64,000 nucleotides of DNA from JANQHS01 sp965267505 (GTDB lineage: Bacteria > Bacteroidota > Bacteroidia > Cytophagales > CCMP332), in assembly GCA_965267505.1 (NCBI GenBank), contig OZ254081.1:1240001-1304000 (forward strand), written 5' to 3'. Under the pieces are notes generated by a model. The model was not told the origin of the DNA. It saw only the letters and a program-made list of their open reading frames with translations, and did not search any database. Position 1 is the first letter of the stretch. Every line of letters starts with the position of its first letter. Shown here in pieces: positions 7,879-16,107 of this stretch. A program made the translations under genes and the position numbers.

Positions 7879-8442
7879 ATGCTCTTGATCAATACCATTT
7901 CTCAGCACATCCCCCTTTCAGAAATCGATCGGAATCTCATTGAAGATTGTTTCAATAAAGAGCAGATTTCCAAGAATGATATTCTCTTGAACGAGGGCGG
8001 ATATGCAAAGCACCTTTACTTTATTGAGGAAGGTTATGTGCGTTCCTTTTACAGAAAGGAAGACGGGGAAGAAAAGACTCATTGGATCTACTCAGGAAAC
8101 GAGTTTTGCGCGTCTTGGTACAGCTTTTTCACAGAGAAACCATCCTTCGAAAACTTACAGGCTATTGCGGATGCATCGGTCTTAACACTTTCGGTAAACA
8201 GCTATAAGAAACTCTATGAAGAATGTGAGTCCTTCAACATCTTCATCAATTCCTATTATCAAAACCTACTTGCCGAATTGGATTATTTGTCGAAGATCTT
8301 TGGCCAGCTGGCAGCGAAGGAAAAGTATGCATACCTTCTCGATAATCATCCAGAATTAGTGCGCGATGTGAAACTCGGTCACCTGGCATCCCTTCTAGAC
8401 ATCAGCCCGGAAACCTTAAGCAGGGTCCGGCGCCAGGTATGA
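7879..8442 (+). CDS. Crp/Fnr-family transcriptional regulator
   Basis: The N-terminal 120 residues form a cyclic-nucleotide-binding-type beta-roll (KNDILLNEGGYAKHLYFIEEGYVRSFY is the typical start). The C-terminus holds the helix-turn-helix VKLGHLASLLDISPETLSRVRR, where the closing S-x-x-R matches Crp-family recognition helices. The phosphate-binding RXSXXR cassette of cAMP receptors is not evident, and there is no Cys set for an iron-sulphur cluster, so the ligand is open. This is the common short (about 190 residues) Bacteroidota form. Likely regulates the hydroxylase gene that follows. Confidence 0.88.
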   Translation: MLLINTISQHIPLSEIDRNLIEDCFNKEQISKNDILLNEGGYAKHLYFIEEGYVRSFYRKEDGEEKTHWIYSGNEFCASWYSFFTEKPSFENLQAIADASVLTLSVNSYKKLYEECESFNIFINSYYQNLLAELDYLSKIFGQLAAKEKYAYLLDNHPELVRDVKLGHLASLLDISPETLSRVRRQV

Positions 8443-8516
8443 TTTCTTGACCTGTATCAAAAAATTTCCATTGAGGGTCGCTGAATTTGGCTCCAGAAAA
8501 TTCAAAACTATCCAAA

Positions 8517-9404
8517 ATGGAAGAAATCATAAACATCATTGAGCAGAATGTTGGACTTCTCATATATGCATTGATTGGCTTTTCCGTGATCCTTGCTGTC
8601 TTCGAATTCTGCTACGAACTATACAAGAAGAAAATCACCAGATGGCGTTTGGGAGAAATGTGGGCAAGCTTCTCCGTTTTCTTAGTTGCGCAGGTTTCTG
8701 AAAAGGTCACCACACTGATTTTTGCAGGCGGATTAATTATGACAGCGGGGTTCATTCCATGGCAAATCCCTCTGAATATTTGGACCACACTTCTTTGCAT
8801 TTTGGTGGTTGATTTTCTGTACTACTGGGAGCATCGCTTAGAGCACGAAGTACGTTTTCTGTGGTCATACCATAGCATCCATCACAGCTCACCTATTTAC
8901 AACTATACTACGGCTTTGAGGGTGTCATTATTGAGCAGTTTTACTGGCTGGATATTCCACATTCCTGCTGTTCTGATAGGATTCGACCCTTATTTGGTTC
9001 TCTTAGCATTCTTCTTAGTACTCTCTTATCAAGCTTGGTTACACACAGAACTCATCCCAAAGCTTGGCTGGTTTGAGAAGATATTTGTTACACCGTCACA
9101 GCATCGGGTTCATCATGGGGCAGACAAGCCTTATCTGGACAAGAACTACGGAGGACTATTATCCATTTGGGACAGAATGTTTGGAAGCTTCCAAGAAGAA
9201 CGACACAAACCAACTTATGGCTTAACAAAACCAATCAATACCATCAATCCAGTTAAGGTGCATTTGGCAGAATTCATCAATATTTACAAGGACCTTAAAA
9301 AAGCTCGAAGCCTGAAAGAAGCAACTAACTACCTGATCAAGGGACCAGGCTGGCAGCCCGATTCAACTTCACAAGAACCTTCAAATAGACTAAATGACCA
9401 TTAA
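8517..9404 (+). CDS. Sterol desaturase / fatty acid hydroxylase family membrane protein
   Basis: A multi-helix membrane protein with the three histidine clusters of the di-iron hydroxylase superfamily: HRLEH, HSIHH and HRVHH, with additional His in AWLHTE. These clusters bind two irons and activate oxygen to hydroxylate or desaturate a lipid chain (sterol, fatty acid, carotenoid or ether lipid). ATG 8517 is used; an upstream in-frame TTG (8487) would add ten residues. Its 3' end overlaps the next gene by 11 bp, so the two are translated together. Substrate not determined. Confidence 0.88.
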   Translation: MEEIINIIEQNVGLLIYALIGFSVILAVFEFCYELYKKKITRWRLGEMWASFSVFLVAQVSEKVTTLIFAGGLIMTAGFIPWQIPLNIWTTLLCILVVDFLYYWEHRLEHEVRFLWSYHSIHHSSPIYNYTTALRVSLLSSFTGWIFHIPAVLIGFDPYLVLLAFFLVLSYQAWLHTELIPKLGWFEKIFVTPSQHRVHHGADKPYLDKNYGGLLSIWDRMFGSFQEERHKPTYGLTKPINTINPVKVHLAEFINIYKDLKKARSLKEATNYLIKGPGWQPDSTSQEPSNRLNDH

Positions 9405-10248
9405 AGAAATCGTTTCCAGCTATTTGATACGGTTCATATTCACTTTCGCTCTTATTCTGGTGGAAGCAGGAATTATGTTGATGTTTCCATTATTCATCGC
9501 CAAAGCCATTGATGGAGCGATAAACCAAAGCCATTCAGGAGTATTTATGCTGGGAGTACTTGGTTTGACTCTATTATTTGTAGGTGTTGGGCGGCGTGTT
9601 TTCGATTCGCGTTTTTATGGCAACATTTATGAAACAATGGGTCTAAAATTAACTAGGCGGATGAGTAGTAAACTGCCCTCGATAAAAACCGCTCGCCTGA
9701 ATATGATGCGAGAGTTCGTTGAATTTTTAGAAAACACGATGCCAGAGATCATCAATAACATAATGGGCTTAGTGGGTGTGGTTTTGATTTTGTATTCACT
9801 GAACACTAAGGTTTTTACCGGGAGTTTGCTGGTCACACTATTCATATTCTTGGTATATGTGTTAACAAGTAAAAAAACCATGCGCTACAACGAAGAGTCT
9901 AACAACGAATCGGAACACCAAGTAGATGTCATGGCTATCAACGATCAACACGAACTGAAGAATCACCTTAGTCAAACTGTGAAATGGAATGTTAAATTAT
10001 CTGACTTAGAAGCTTTGAACTTTTCTCTATCTTGGATGGCGGCATTGATTTTTTTAATGATCACAATCATAGTTTCAGCAAGCCAAGATGTGGTACAATA
10101 TGGAGTTCTATTCGCTTTGGTAATGTATGCGTTTCAGTATGTAGAAATTGTACTCAACCTACCCTTGTTTTACCAGAATTGGCTGAGGTTAAAGGAAATA
10201 ATCAGTAGACTAAATGAAACTGATCCTACAATCTACGAAGCGCAATAG
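9394..10248 (+). CDS. ABC-transporter-type six-helix membrane protein without ATPase domain
   Basis: About six hydrophobic helices arranged as in the transmembrane domain of ABC exporters: an N-terminal pair (IFTFALILVEAGIMLMFPLF), a pair around residues 120-160 and a final pair from residue 210. The chain stops at 284 residues with no Walker A, signature or Walker B motif, and no ATPase gene is adjacent. This fits the small family annotated as ABC transporter six-transmembrane domain proteins. The 11-bp overlap with the hydroxylase gene suggests a shared lipid-related role. Function is inference. Confidence 0.75.
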   Translation: MTIKEIVSSYLIRFIFTFALILVEAGIMLMFPLFIAKAIDGAINQSHSGVFMLGVLGLTLLFVGVGRRVFDSRFYGNIYETMGLKLTRRMSSKLPSIKTARLNMMREFVEFLENTMPEIINNIMGLVGVVLILYSLNTKVFTGSLLVTLFIFLVYVLTSKKTMRYNEESNNESEHQVDVMAINDQHELKNHLSQTVKWNVKLSDLEALNFSLSWMAALIFLMITIIVSASQDVVQYGVLFALVMYAFQYVEIVLNLPLFYQNWLRLKEIISRLNETDPTIYEAQ

Positions 10249-10268
10249 TAATTTAAGGGATAAGAGAT

Positions 10269-10412
10269 ATGGTAGTAATATTCAGCCTGTTGGCATTTTC
10301 TTCAGAAGAAGTCAGGGATCCGGCAAGCAGAGAAGATCTTAATAATCCAGGAATCTTGTCGCCTCGCAGATGGACTAAAATATCAAATACACAAAGAGTC
10401 ATTATTCGGTGA
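10269..10412 (+). CDS. Possible 47-codon ORF
   Basis: An ATG preceded by a purine-rich stretch (AAGGGATAAGAGAT) opens a 47-residue frame whose first part is hydrophobic (VVIFSLLAF) and whose rest is polar. It sits alone in the gap between the membrane protein and the serine hydrolase. No family recognised; a chance frame is quite possible. Confidence 0.18.
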   Translation: MVVIFSLLAFSSEEVRDPASREDLNNPGILSPRRWTKISNTQRVIIR

Positions 10413-10496
10413 CGTCGATAACCATTAATTCATTAATATGAACAGAATGATTGGCATTCCAATCCAAAATTCATCTATTGACAAGCAAAGAGAGGC

Positions 10497-11888
10497 ATGA
10501 AAAAAATACTTTGGATAATTCCACTATTAATTACCTGTTCATCTCCAAAGGAAAAATCTGAATATGAAATCCTTCTTGAATATGAGGGACTTTATGAGTA
10601 CATAGACAGAACGACCCTAAGTATTCAAGTGTCATCAATTGATACTACCCTTTATGCTATTGTGGATAAAGCCAAATACCCTCTAAAGCGAATTGATTTA
10701 GACAGCTTTGTTAACATCCAGAAAATTCCGGTTGTTTTCTATCGAGACAAAAACAATGAGGTTTCAGGGTATAAGGCAGGTGGGCAAAATTTCAATTTAA
10801 TCGACAAAAAATTTGAAAAAATGGAAATGCTACCAAGAAAGGAGCTCTTCCAAAATCCAAATGCCTATCAATACAAGCAACCAGAAGAATCTGGTGATGG
10901 CCTAAACACAGGTCACCTAAAAAATGAATTCAAGAACCCTGAGTTTATTATCGATATGGTTAGGGCAACAATCCAAGGGAAATTTCCAGATGTACACAGC
11001 GTATTAATCTATAGGAATGGCAAGTTGGTTCTCGAAGAATACTTCTATGGTTATAAAAAAGATACCCCACATCAATTAAGGTCCGCAACAAAACCGTTTA
11101 TTGGCTTACTACTGGGAATAGCAATCGATAAAGGATATATAAAAAGTGAAAAGGAGAAAATTATACCCTTCTTCAATTCCGAATACACTGAGATAGCCAA
11201 TCTTGACGAAAGAAAAAAAGCGATTTCCATAGAAAATTTTTTAATGTACAGACATGGCATGGATTGCGAAAATAATAACCCTCAAAGCGAAGGAAATGAG
11301 CAATCAATGATGCAAAGTAATGACTGGGTAAGATATACTCTTAATTTACCAATGGTATCTCAACCCGGTATTTCTTCATCATACTGTACGGGTATTTCAA
11401 CAGTCATCGGAAGTTTGATCGAAGTTGTAACCAAGGAAAGTATTGAGGATTTTGCCAACAGCAACTTGTTTCAACCAATGAACATCACCAACTACGATTG
11501 GACCTTTGAGCCCAATCAGTCAAGTATGGAAACATTCAATCAGATGAGCATTAGGCCTAGAGATTTAATTAAGCTCGCAAAAATGTACAAGGCTGGAGGG
11601 AGCTGGCAAAATGAAAAGATTGTTTCCACTGAATGGGTGGACAAAACATTCAACATGACTAAGGGTGATTACGGATATTTCTGGAAACATAAATATTTCA
11701 TTATCGATGGAAAAAAATATGACTCCTATATGGCATCCGGGAATGGTGGTCAAAAAATAAATATTTGGCCTGATCTGGAAATGATTACGGTTTTCACCGG
11801 AGGAAACTATAATTCGTACGAACTGTACCAAAAAAGCACACCGCCAAATCAAATGATACCCGATTACATTCTTAAAGCTGTAGAATAA
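10497..11888 (+). CDS. Lipoprotein serine hydrolase, class C beta-lactamase / penicillin-binding fold
   Basis: A lipoprotein signal (LLITC lipobox) is followed by an about 130-residue N-terminal region and then a serine beta-lactamase-like domain. Visible catalytic elements are SATK (SxxK, nucleophile Ser plus Lys) in LRSATKPFIGLLLG and, near the C-terminus, SGNGGQ in place of the K/H-T-G triad. The second motif, normally YxN, appears as SYCTG, so the Asn is missing. The family includes esterases, peptidases and D-aminoacylases; resistance to beta-lactams should not be assumed. It stands alone upstream of the TetR unit. Confidence 0.85.
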   Translation: MKKILWIIPLLITCSSPKEKSEYEILLEYEGLYEYIDRTTLSIQVSSIDTTLYAIVDKAKYPLKRIDLDSFVNIQKIPVVFYRDKNNEVSGYKAGGQNFNLIDKKFEKMEMLPRKELFQNPNAYQYKQPEESGDGLNTGHLKNEFKNPEFIIDMVRATIQGKFPDVHSVLIYRNGKLVLEEYFYGYKKDTPHQLRSATKPFIGLLLGIAIDKGYIKSEKEKIIPFFNSEYTEIANLDERKKAISIENFLMYRHGMDCENNNPQSEGNEQSMMQSNDWVRYTLNLPMVSQPGISSSYCTGISTVIGSLIEVVTKESIEDFANSNLFQPMNITNYDWTFEPNQSSMETFNQMSIRPRDLIKLAKMYKAGGSWQNEKIVSTEWVDKTFNMTKGDYGYFWKHKYFIIDGKKYDSYMASGNGGQKINIWPDLEMITVFTGGNYNSYELYQKSTPPNQMIPDYILKAVE

Positions 11889-11940
11889 AACATGCCTAAC
11901 TAAGGTGAATAAGTAATACCAAGATTAGAAGTTTTTTCAT

Positions 11941-11972
11941 TTTGGAATGTTCATTCCAAAATTCTATATTTG
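11941..11972 (+). promoter_or_regulatory. Consensus promoter with embedded TetR operator
   Basis: TTTG (11941-11944) and TATATTTG (11965-11972) are separated by 20 bp, matching the Bacteroidota -33/-7 consensus. The 20-bp palindrome TTTGGAATG-TT-CATTCCAAA (11941-11960) has perfect 9-bp arms, starts at the -33 element and fills most of the spacer, so a bound repressor would block polymerase. Transcription should start close to the GTG at 11977, implying a leaderless or nearly leaderless message. Confidence 0.7.
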
Positions 11973-11976
11973 ATGA

Positions 11977-12528
11977 GTGGATAAAAAAAATGCCATAATT
12001 GATGCAGCTCTTGAGCTTCTGGTTGAAAATGGAGTTCATAACACACCAATGTCACAAGTTGCAAAGGCAGCGGGTACCGGCATGGGTACTATTTATAACT
12101 ACTTTCCCAATAAAGAGGTATTGATTAACGAGATTTACAAAAGCATTAAGGATCAGGAAGAAAACTTGTTCCTGCAGGTAAATACTTCAGATCCTCTAAA
12201 AACTCAATTCGAAAATTACATAACTGGACTAATCAATTTTTTTTCAGCCAATCCCATGTATTTCAGCTTTCTTCAGCAACTGGAAGCCTCGCCTATTATC
12301 ACTGAGGAAAATAAGACAAAAGGTAGAAAACCGGTGGAAATGGTGGCTTCGCTGCTTAGGAATGGGCAGAAAGACAGAATCATTAAAAACCTTGAAATGG
12401 AACAGATCCTGGTGTTCATAGGTGGTGCGATCGCTTCCTATTTAAAAAAGAATTTATATGTCAATAAAAAGAAACGTACTTCTCTTCAGAATCATATCAA
12501 TATGGTTTGGGATGGGATAAAGGAATAA
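11977..12528 (+). CDS. TetR-family transcriptional regulator
   Basis: The N-terminal 50 residues form the TetR DNA-binding domain: AIIDAALELLVENGVHNTPMSQVAKAAGTGMGTIYNYFPNKEVLI, with the conserved G-x-x-x-x-S/T and Y-x-Y/H-F-x-x-K. The remaining 130 residues form the helical ligand and dimer domain. The start is GTG, five bases after a TATATTTG promoter element. A near-identical operator half appears before the gene at 12581, so this protein probably represses both itself and the SRPBCC gene behind it. Inducer unknown. Confidence 0.9.
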   Translation: MDKKNAIIDAALELLVENGVHNTPMSQVAKAAGTGMGTIYNYFPNKEVLINEIYKSIKDQEENLFLQVNTSDPLKTQFENYITGLINFFSANPMYFSFLQQLEASPIITEENKTKGRKPVEMVASLLRNGQKDRIIKNLEMEQILVFIGGAIASYLKKNLYVNKKKRTSLQNHINMVWDGIKE

Positions 12529-12547
12529 AAATTTTTTACCAACAAAT

Positions 12548-12567
12548 TGGAATGAATGTTCACTCCA
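12548..12567. promoter_or_regulatory. Second TetR-type operator, before the SRPBCC gene
   Basis: TGGAATGAA-TG-TTCACTCCA is an inverted repeat with 8 of 9 matched pairs. It shares GAATGTTCAYTCCA with the palindrome at 11941-11960, though the half-sites are spaced 4 bp wider. It lies 13 bp before the ATG at 12581, placing the downstream gene under the same repressor. Confidence 0.55.
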
Positions 12568-12580
12568 TAAATATAATATC

Positions 12581-13063
12581 ATGATTGACTTAAAATTTAC
12601 CAAGACCATTAACAAGCCAGTAAAAGACGTCTGGAAGTGTGTATTTGATGACTTCAGCAGTGCTCATTTATGGGCCACAGGAACCCCGACCTGCAGAAAA
12701 GGAGAACTTCACGAGGACTTTGACAGGGTGTGCAATACAGAAACAGGAGAGCTCCAAGACACCCTCATTAAAGTGGATAAGGAAAACTTCATGTTTGAGT
12801 TTTCGGTAAAAGGCCTTCCCTTCTTTGTTCGATCAGTTGTGAGTACCTGGAAACTCAAGCAACTTTCAGTCAACCAAACTCAGATCATTTTAGGGCCTAG
12901 GATCGAGGTTAAACCTGGAATAGGAACACTGGCTCAAATTCCCATGAAATTGGCTTTCAAAAGGCTATATCCTGGCCTATTGGAAGATTTAGCCACATAT
13001 ATTGAAACAGGTAAACCTTCTCCCCGAAAGCAAAAGGAAATTGACAAGCAAAATAAAGTTTAA
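12581..13063 (+). CDS. SRPBCC-family protein (START/Bet v 1-like fold)
   Basis: The start FTKTINKPVKDVWKCVFDDFSSAHLWATG matches the opening helix and strand of polyketide-cyclase/START-like proteins, which hold a hydrophobic ligand in a deep cavity. The 160-residue length fits a single domain. A lysine-rich polar tail closes the chain. A TetR-type operator lies 13 bp before the start and the TetR gene itself is directly upstream, so expression is probably induced by a hydrophobic ligand. Binding partner or reaction unknown. Confidence 0.8.
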   Translation: MIDLKFTKTINKPVKDVWKCVFDDFSSAHLWATGTPTCRKGELHEDFDRVCNTETGELQDTLIKVDKENFMFEFSVKGLPFFVRSVVSTWKLKQLSVNQTQIILGPRIEVKPGIGTLAQIPMKLAFKRLYPGLLEDLATYIETGKPSPRKQKEIDKQNKV

Positions 13064-13187
13064 ACCAACCCAGCGGCCATGGTATACCACTGCTTGTTAC
13101 AGTTAAGTATCTGGCAGGCACTGATGAATTGTAATGGGGTTCAGCCAAAGCCTTAACTTACAACTCAAACCAATAATTATTAAAGCT

Positions 13188-13559
13188 ATGAAACCCTATA
13201 TCGATGGCTTTGTATTTCCTCTTGCACGTAAACATCTTGAAGCGTACGGGAAAGTTGCAGAACAAGTGGCTAAGATCTGGAAAGAGCATGGGGCTCTTTC
13301 CTATCATGAATACCTGGGCAATGACCTGAAACTTGGTGGAACAAGATCCTTCTCTGAAGCTGCTGACCTTGAAGAAGGCGAAGTTGTTATCTTCGGCTGG
13401 GTGGTCTTTCCTTCAAAAGAGCTTAGGGACAAGGCCAACCAGGCAGTCCCAAAGGATCCAAGGATGGCAGAGCTCGTAGTTCCTCTTATGGATCCAAATA
13501 ATTTAATATTCGATGCAAAAAGGATGATCTATGGAGGATTTGAGGAGTTTATCGGGTAA
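13188..13559 (+). CDS. DUF1428-family protein
   Basis: The sequence MKPYIDGFVFPLARKHLEAY, then EHGALSYHEYLGND, VVIFGWVVFPSKELRD and the end KRMIYGGFEEFI are characteristic of the DUF1428 (YbaA-like) family of about 115-125 residues with a dimeric alpha/beta-barrel fold related to YciI and antibiotic-biosynthesis monooxygenases. No activity is established. An in-frame extension to 13134 is ignored because ATG 13188 gives the family's normal N-terminus. It may belong to the TetR-controlled group. Confidence 0.88.
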   Translation: MKPYIDGFVFPLARKHLEAYGKVAEQVAKIWKEHGALSYHEYLGNDLKLGGTRSFSEAADLEEGEVVIFGWVVFPSKELRDKANQAVPKDPRMAELVVPLMDPNNLIFDAKRMIYGGFEEFIG

Positions 13560-13612
13560 TTATTAATTTTTGCTGCGCCTATTAGATACGTATTTGAAAA
13601 AAGAAAGAGTTT

Positions 13613-14347
13613 ATGCAGAAATGCCCGAATTGCGGTAACGAATTTGAAAAAAACTTCTGCAACAATTGCGGCCAAAAGGCGATAGAGAAAAATATTTCCT
13701 TAAAGCTTATCTTTTTAGATTTTATCCAAAATGTATTTCTGTTCGATTCCAGAACCTATAAGACCTTAGTTGAAGCCTTGATTAAACCCGGGAAACTTGC
13801 TCACTCCTATCTGCGTGGAAAAAGAGCCCAACACCTGCCTCCCTTCCAATTCTTTCTTTTATACATGTCGGTTTATCTTTTGGCTCTTAATTTTTTTGGA
13901 GAAAGTTATTTTGATACCATAAACACTGGTTTGGAACTAGAAAATGAGAAGAGGCAGTTGGCGCAGGAAGCTCAAAATCTTGTAGAAAAAAATTTGAACA
14001 GCTTGTATTTTGTACTGACCCCAATCATTTCATTCTTCATTTATTTATTCTATAGGAAGTTGAAATACAACTATGCCGAAATCTTCATTTTTGGGCTATA
14101 CATAATGGGAATAAGTTTCCTATTATCCTCAGCTTCCATAATGCTCGGTGAAATGCACGCATCGCTATATGGAATTAAAGCTCTGATTGTTATTGTCTAC
14201 TTTCCTCTGGCCATCATGCAATTCACAAATTCTTTCTCCGTAGGGGGATATATCAAATCTCTTTTAACCATTTTATCCAGCTATCTATTGTTCATTTCAA
14301 TTTTGTTGATTTTCGTAATTATATACTTACTTGGCGACAAACTCTAA
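13613..14347 (+). CDS. DUF3667-family zinc-ribbon membrane protein
   Basis: The N-terminus carries a zinc ribbon, CPNCGNEFEKNFCNNCGQK (two CxxC pairs), followed by a conserved linker (SRTYKTLVEALIKPGKLAHSYLRGKR) and four or five transmembrane helices from residue 80 to the end. This is the DUF3667 layout seen widely in Bacteroidota, function unknown. The final helices are very hydrophobic with no C-terminal soluble domain. Confidence 0.85.
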   Translation: MQKCPNCGNEFEKNFCNNCGQKAIEKNISLKLIFLDFIQNVFLFDSRTYKTLVEALIKPGKLAHSYLRGKRAQHLPPFQFFLLYMSVYLLALNFFGESYFDTINTGLELENEKRQLAQEAQNLVEKNLNSLYFVLTPIISFFIYLFYRKLKYNYAEIFIFGLYIMGISFLLSSASIMLGEMHASLYGIKALIVIVYFPLAIMQFTNSFSVGGYIKSLLTILSSYLLFISILLIFVIIYLLGDKL

Positions 14348-14378
14348 GCATAGAATTGTCTTTTATATGAAAAGTAAA

Positions 14379-14465
14379 ATGAGCCACTTCCACTATGCTT
14401 TTAAGGTTAAGGACCTTGAATCAACCAGACCATTCTATTTGAAGGCCATCAGATGTAGCGCATGA
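14379..14465 (+). pseudogene. Truncated copy of a glyoxalase/VOC gene 5' end
   Basis: ATG 14379 opens MSHFHYAFKVKDLESTRPFY, which agrees at 16 of the first 20 positions with MNPFHYAFKVKELESTRRFY at the start of the intact VOC gene at 14891. After 28 codons the frame ends at TGA (14463-14465) and nothing of the later domain is recognisable. This is most simply the residue of a duplicated or replaced VOC gene, about 430 bp before the surviving copy. Confidence 0.6.
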
Positions 14466-14530
14466 AAGTCAATAGTTAATGGAGTCAACTTTGTAAACTT
14501 GAGAATGGAAAAAGGAAATATCATTCTCAA

Positions 14531-14851
14531 ATGAAAAAAAAGATCAATTGGAGTGTCTATGTTGACCTTGAAAGGAACAAGGCAATTGAACTCATCAAAT
14601 CAACAATCAGTAGGAATGATGGACATATAATTAAGTCCAATTTCTTTTCAGACCTGGCTTTGAGCCTTACCGTGGAGATCGAAGAAAGGAATATTGCAAA
14701 GCTTTATGCTGAATTTGCATCTCAAATGAAAATATCAGATTTCGAAGGGCCTGACTCCGATTCAAGCAAGGAATGGTGGTTATTGCTTAATATCAGTTTT
14801 GTAAAAGGAACTGGAGATCTGCGAAATGAAATTCCTGATGTGCCAGGATGA
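14531..14851 (+). CDS. Hypothetical protein, 106 residues
   Basis: A small soluble alpha/beta protein with no recognised family. It begins MKKKINWSVYVDLERNKAIE and contains the acidic patch DFEGPDSDSSKEWW. No signal peptide or membrane helix. It lies between a truncated VOC copy and the intact VOC gene, both on the same strand, and may be co-transcribed with the latter (39-bp gap). Confidence 0.6.
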   Translation: MKKKINWSVYVDLERNKAIELIKSTISRNDGHIIKSNFFSDLALSLTVEIEERNIAKLYAEFASQMKISDFEGPDSDSSKEWWLLLNISFVKGTGDLRNEIPDVPG

Positions 14852-14890
14852 GAGAAAATTTTTTAGAAAGATTAAATTGAAACAAATTCA

Positions 14891-15304
14891 ATGAACCCAT
14901 TCCACTACGCCTTCAAGGTCAAAGAATTAGAATCCACTCGTCGCTTTTATATTGATATTCTAGGCTGTAAGGAAGGAAGGTCAACAGACAGTTGGGTTGA
15001 TTTTGATTTTTTTGGGAACCAGCTATCCGCACATATAAGCAATAATTTCCCTGAGCAAGATTACTGCGGTGAGGTGGATGGAATACAAGTTCCGATTCCA
15101 CATTTCGGCTGTCTGTTGGAACGAGATGAATTTGAAAGGATCCAGAAGAAACTCGAATCAGAGCAGATCGAATTCGTTGTCAAACCCCAGATAAGATATG
15201 AAGGCAAAACAGGAGAGCAGATGACCCTATTTGTCTTTGATTATAGCGGTAACCCTATAGAATTCAAATCATTTTCCAACAATAGCAAGGTGTTTTCCTC
15301 TTAA
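14891..15304 (+). CDS. VOC-family (glyoxalase/bleomycin-resistance fold) protein
   Basis: The chain shows paired beta-alpha-beta-beta-beta modules: FHYAFKVKELESTRRFYIDILGCKEGR opens the first, with His and WVDFDFFGNQLSAHI strands, and VPIPHFGCLLERDEFERIQKKL opens the second. The closing strand FVFDYSGNPIEFKSF supplies the Glu normally used in metal binding, with His in FHY and PHFG. These proteins catalyse metal-dependent lyase, dioxygenase or drug-sequestering reactions; which applies here is not visible. Confidence 0.85.
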   Translation: MNPFHYAFKVKELESTRRFYIDILGCKEGRSTDSWVDFDFFGNQLSAHISNNFPEQDYCGEVDGIQVPIPHFGCLLERDEFERIQKKLESEQIEFVVKPQIRYEGKTGEQMTLFVFDYSGNPIEFKSFSNNSKVFSS

Positions 15305-15328
15305 AATAATAGCTTACTTTTCTAGAAA

Positions 15329-16036
15329 ATGGGAAAGCAAAATAAGTTCACAAGAAGTCTTTTACTCCTATCATTCATCGCTTTAATGAATTCACAGCTT
15401 TGCGCTCAGAAAATATCCATTGATGGATTCAAGATCGGAGATGTAGTTGATGAGAAATATGCTCAATTTGAAATAGGGCAATATGAGAAAGACGAGATTG
15501 GTGCATACTATGTTAAACTTATTGAAGACCTGGATGACTACCTGCTCATCGCTTTCATGACAAGCCTTCCTTGCAGCCCGGTTGTCTGTCCTGAAGAATT
15601 TCAATTTTTCCTGCTGAAAGATGGCATCATAGTAAACAAACTTGAAGCAAGTCATGGTCGCGAAGATTCTCCAACCTGGCAAGTCTTACATCATACATTC
15701 ATCCAATATCTTGAAGTTTCTCATGACTGGTTTGAAAATGAAAATGGGATTATGGACTATGATGTCGCTAATGACAGCTATGAAGGTATCAGACTAGTCC
15801 TATTAGATGGTGAACTAAAACAACTGAAAGATTTGAGCAAAACAGAACTGAGAATTATCAGAAACCTCGTCTTTGCTAAATATGGCTATGTATTCAAGTC
15901 CCAAGATCTCAACGACCGTTTTAACAATACCAATTGGTACAAGCCAGAACCCAATGTTGACATAAATTCGAAGTTGACTCCCAAAGACATGGAGCTTATA
16001 GAGCATATCAAAAAATTGGAATCCAAATCAGATTGA
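15329..16036 (+). CDS. Secreted YARHG-domain protein
   Basis: A signal peptide (ending QLCAQ) leads to an about 140-residue region of unknown fold and a C-terminal YARHG domain of about 70 residues: LSKTELRIIRNLVFAKYGYVFKSQDLNDRFNNTNWY, with K-Y-G replacing the R-H-G of the name. YARHG domains are extracellular and thought to bind peptidoglycan or other cell-wall material. Two cysteines lie close together in LPCSPVVCP and may form a disulphide. Confidence 0.8.
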   Translation: MGKQNKFTRSLLLLSFIALMNSQLCAQKISIDGFKIGDVVDEKYAQFEIGQYEKDEIGAYYVKLIEDLDDYLLIAFMTSLPCSPVVCPEEFQFFLLKDGIIVNKLEASHGREDSPTWQVLHHTFIQYLEVSHDWFENENGIMDYDVANDSYEGIRLVLLDGELKQLKDLSKTELRIIRNLVFAKYGYVFKSQDLNDRFNNTNWYKPEPNVDINSKLTPKDMELIEHIKKLESKSD

Positions 16037-16107
16037 TAAGGAATAGTTAAGCATTGGTTTCGAATTCTCAGAAAAACTACCTTTACTGATTCTAAAAAAT
16101 CAACAGA

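Noticed and set aside
10497..11888. Antibiotic-resistance beta-lactamase
   Set aside because: The fold is shared with many esterases and peptidases, the second motif lacks Asn, and lipoprotein anchoring plus an extra N-terminal region argue against a resistance enzyme.
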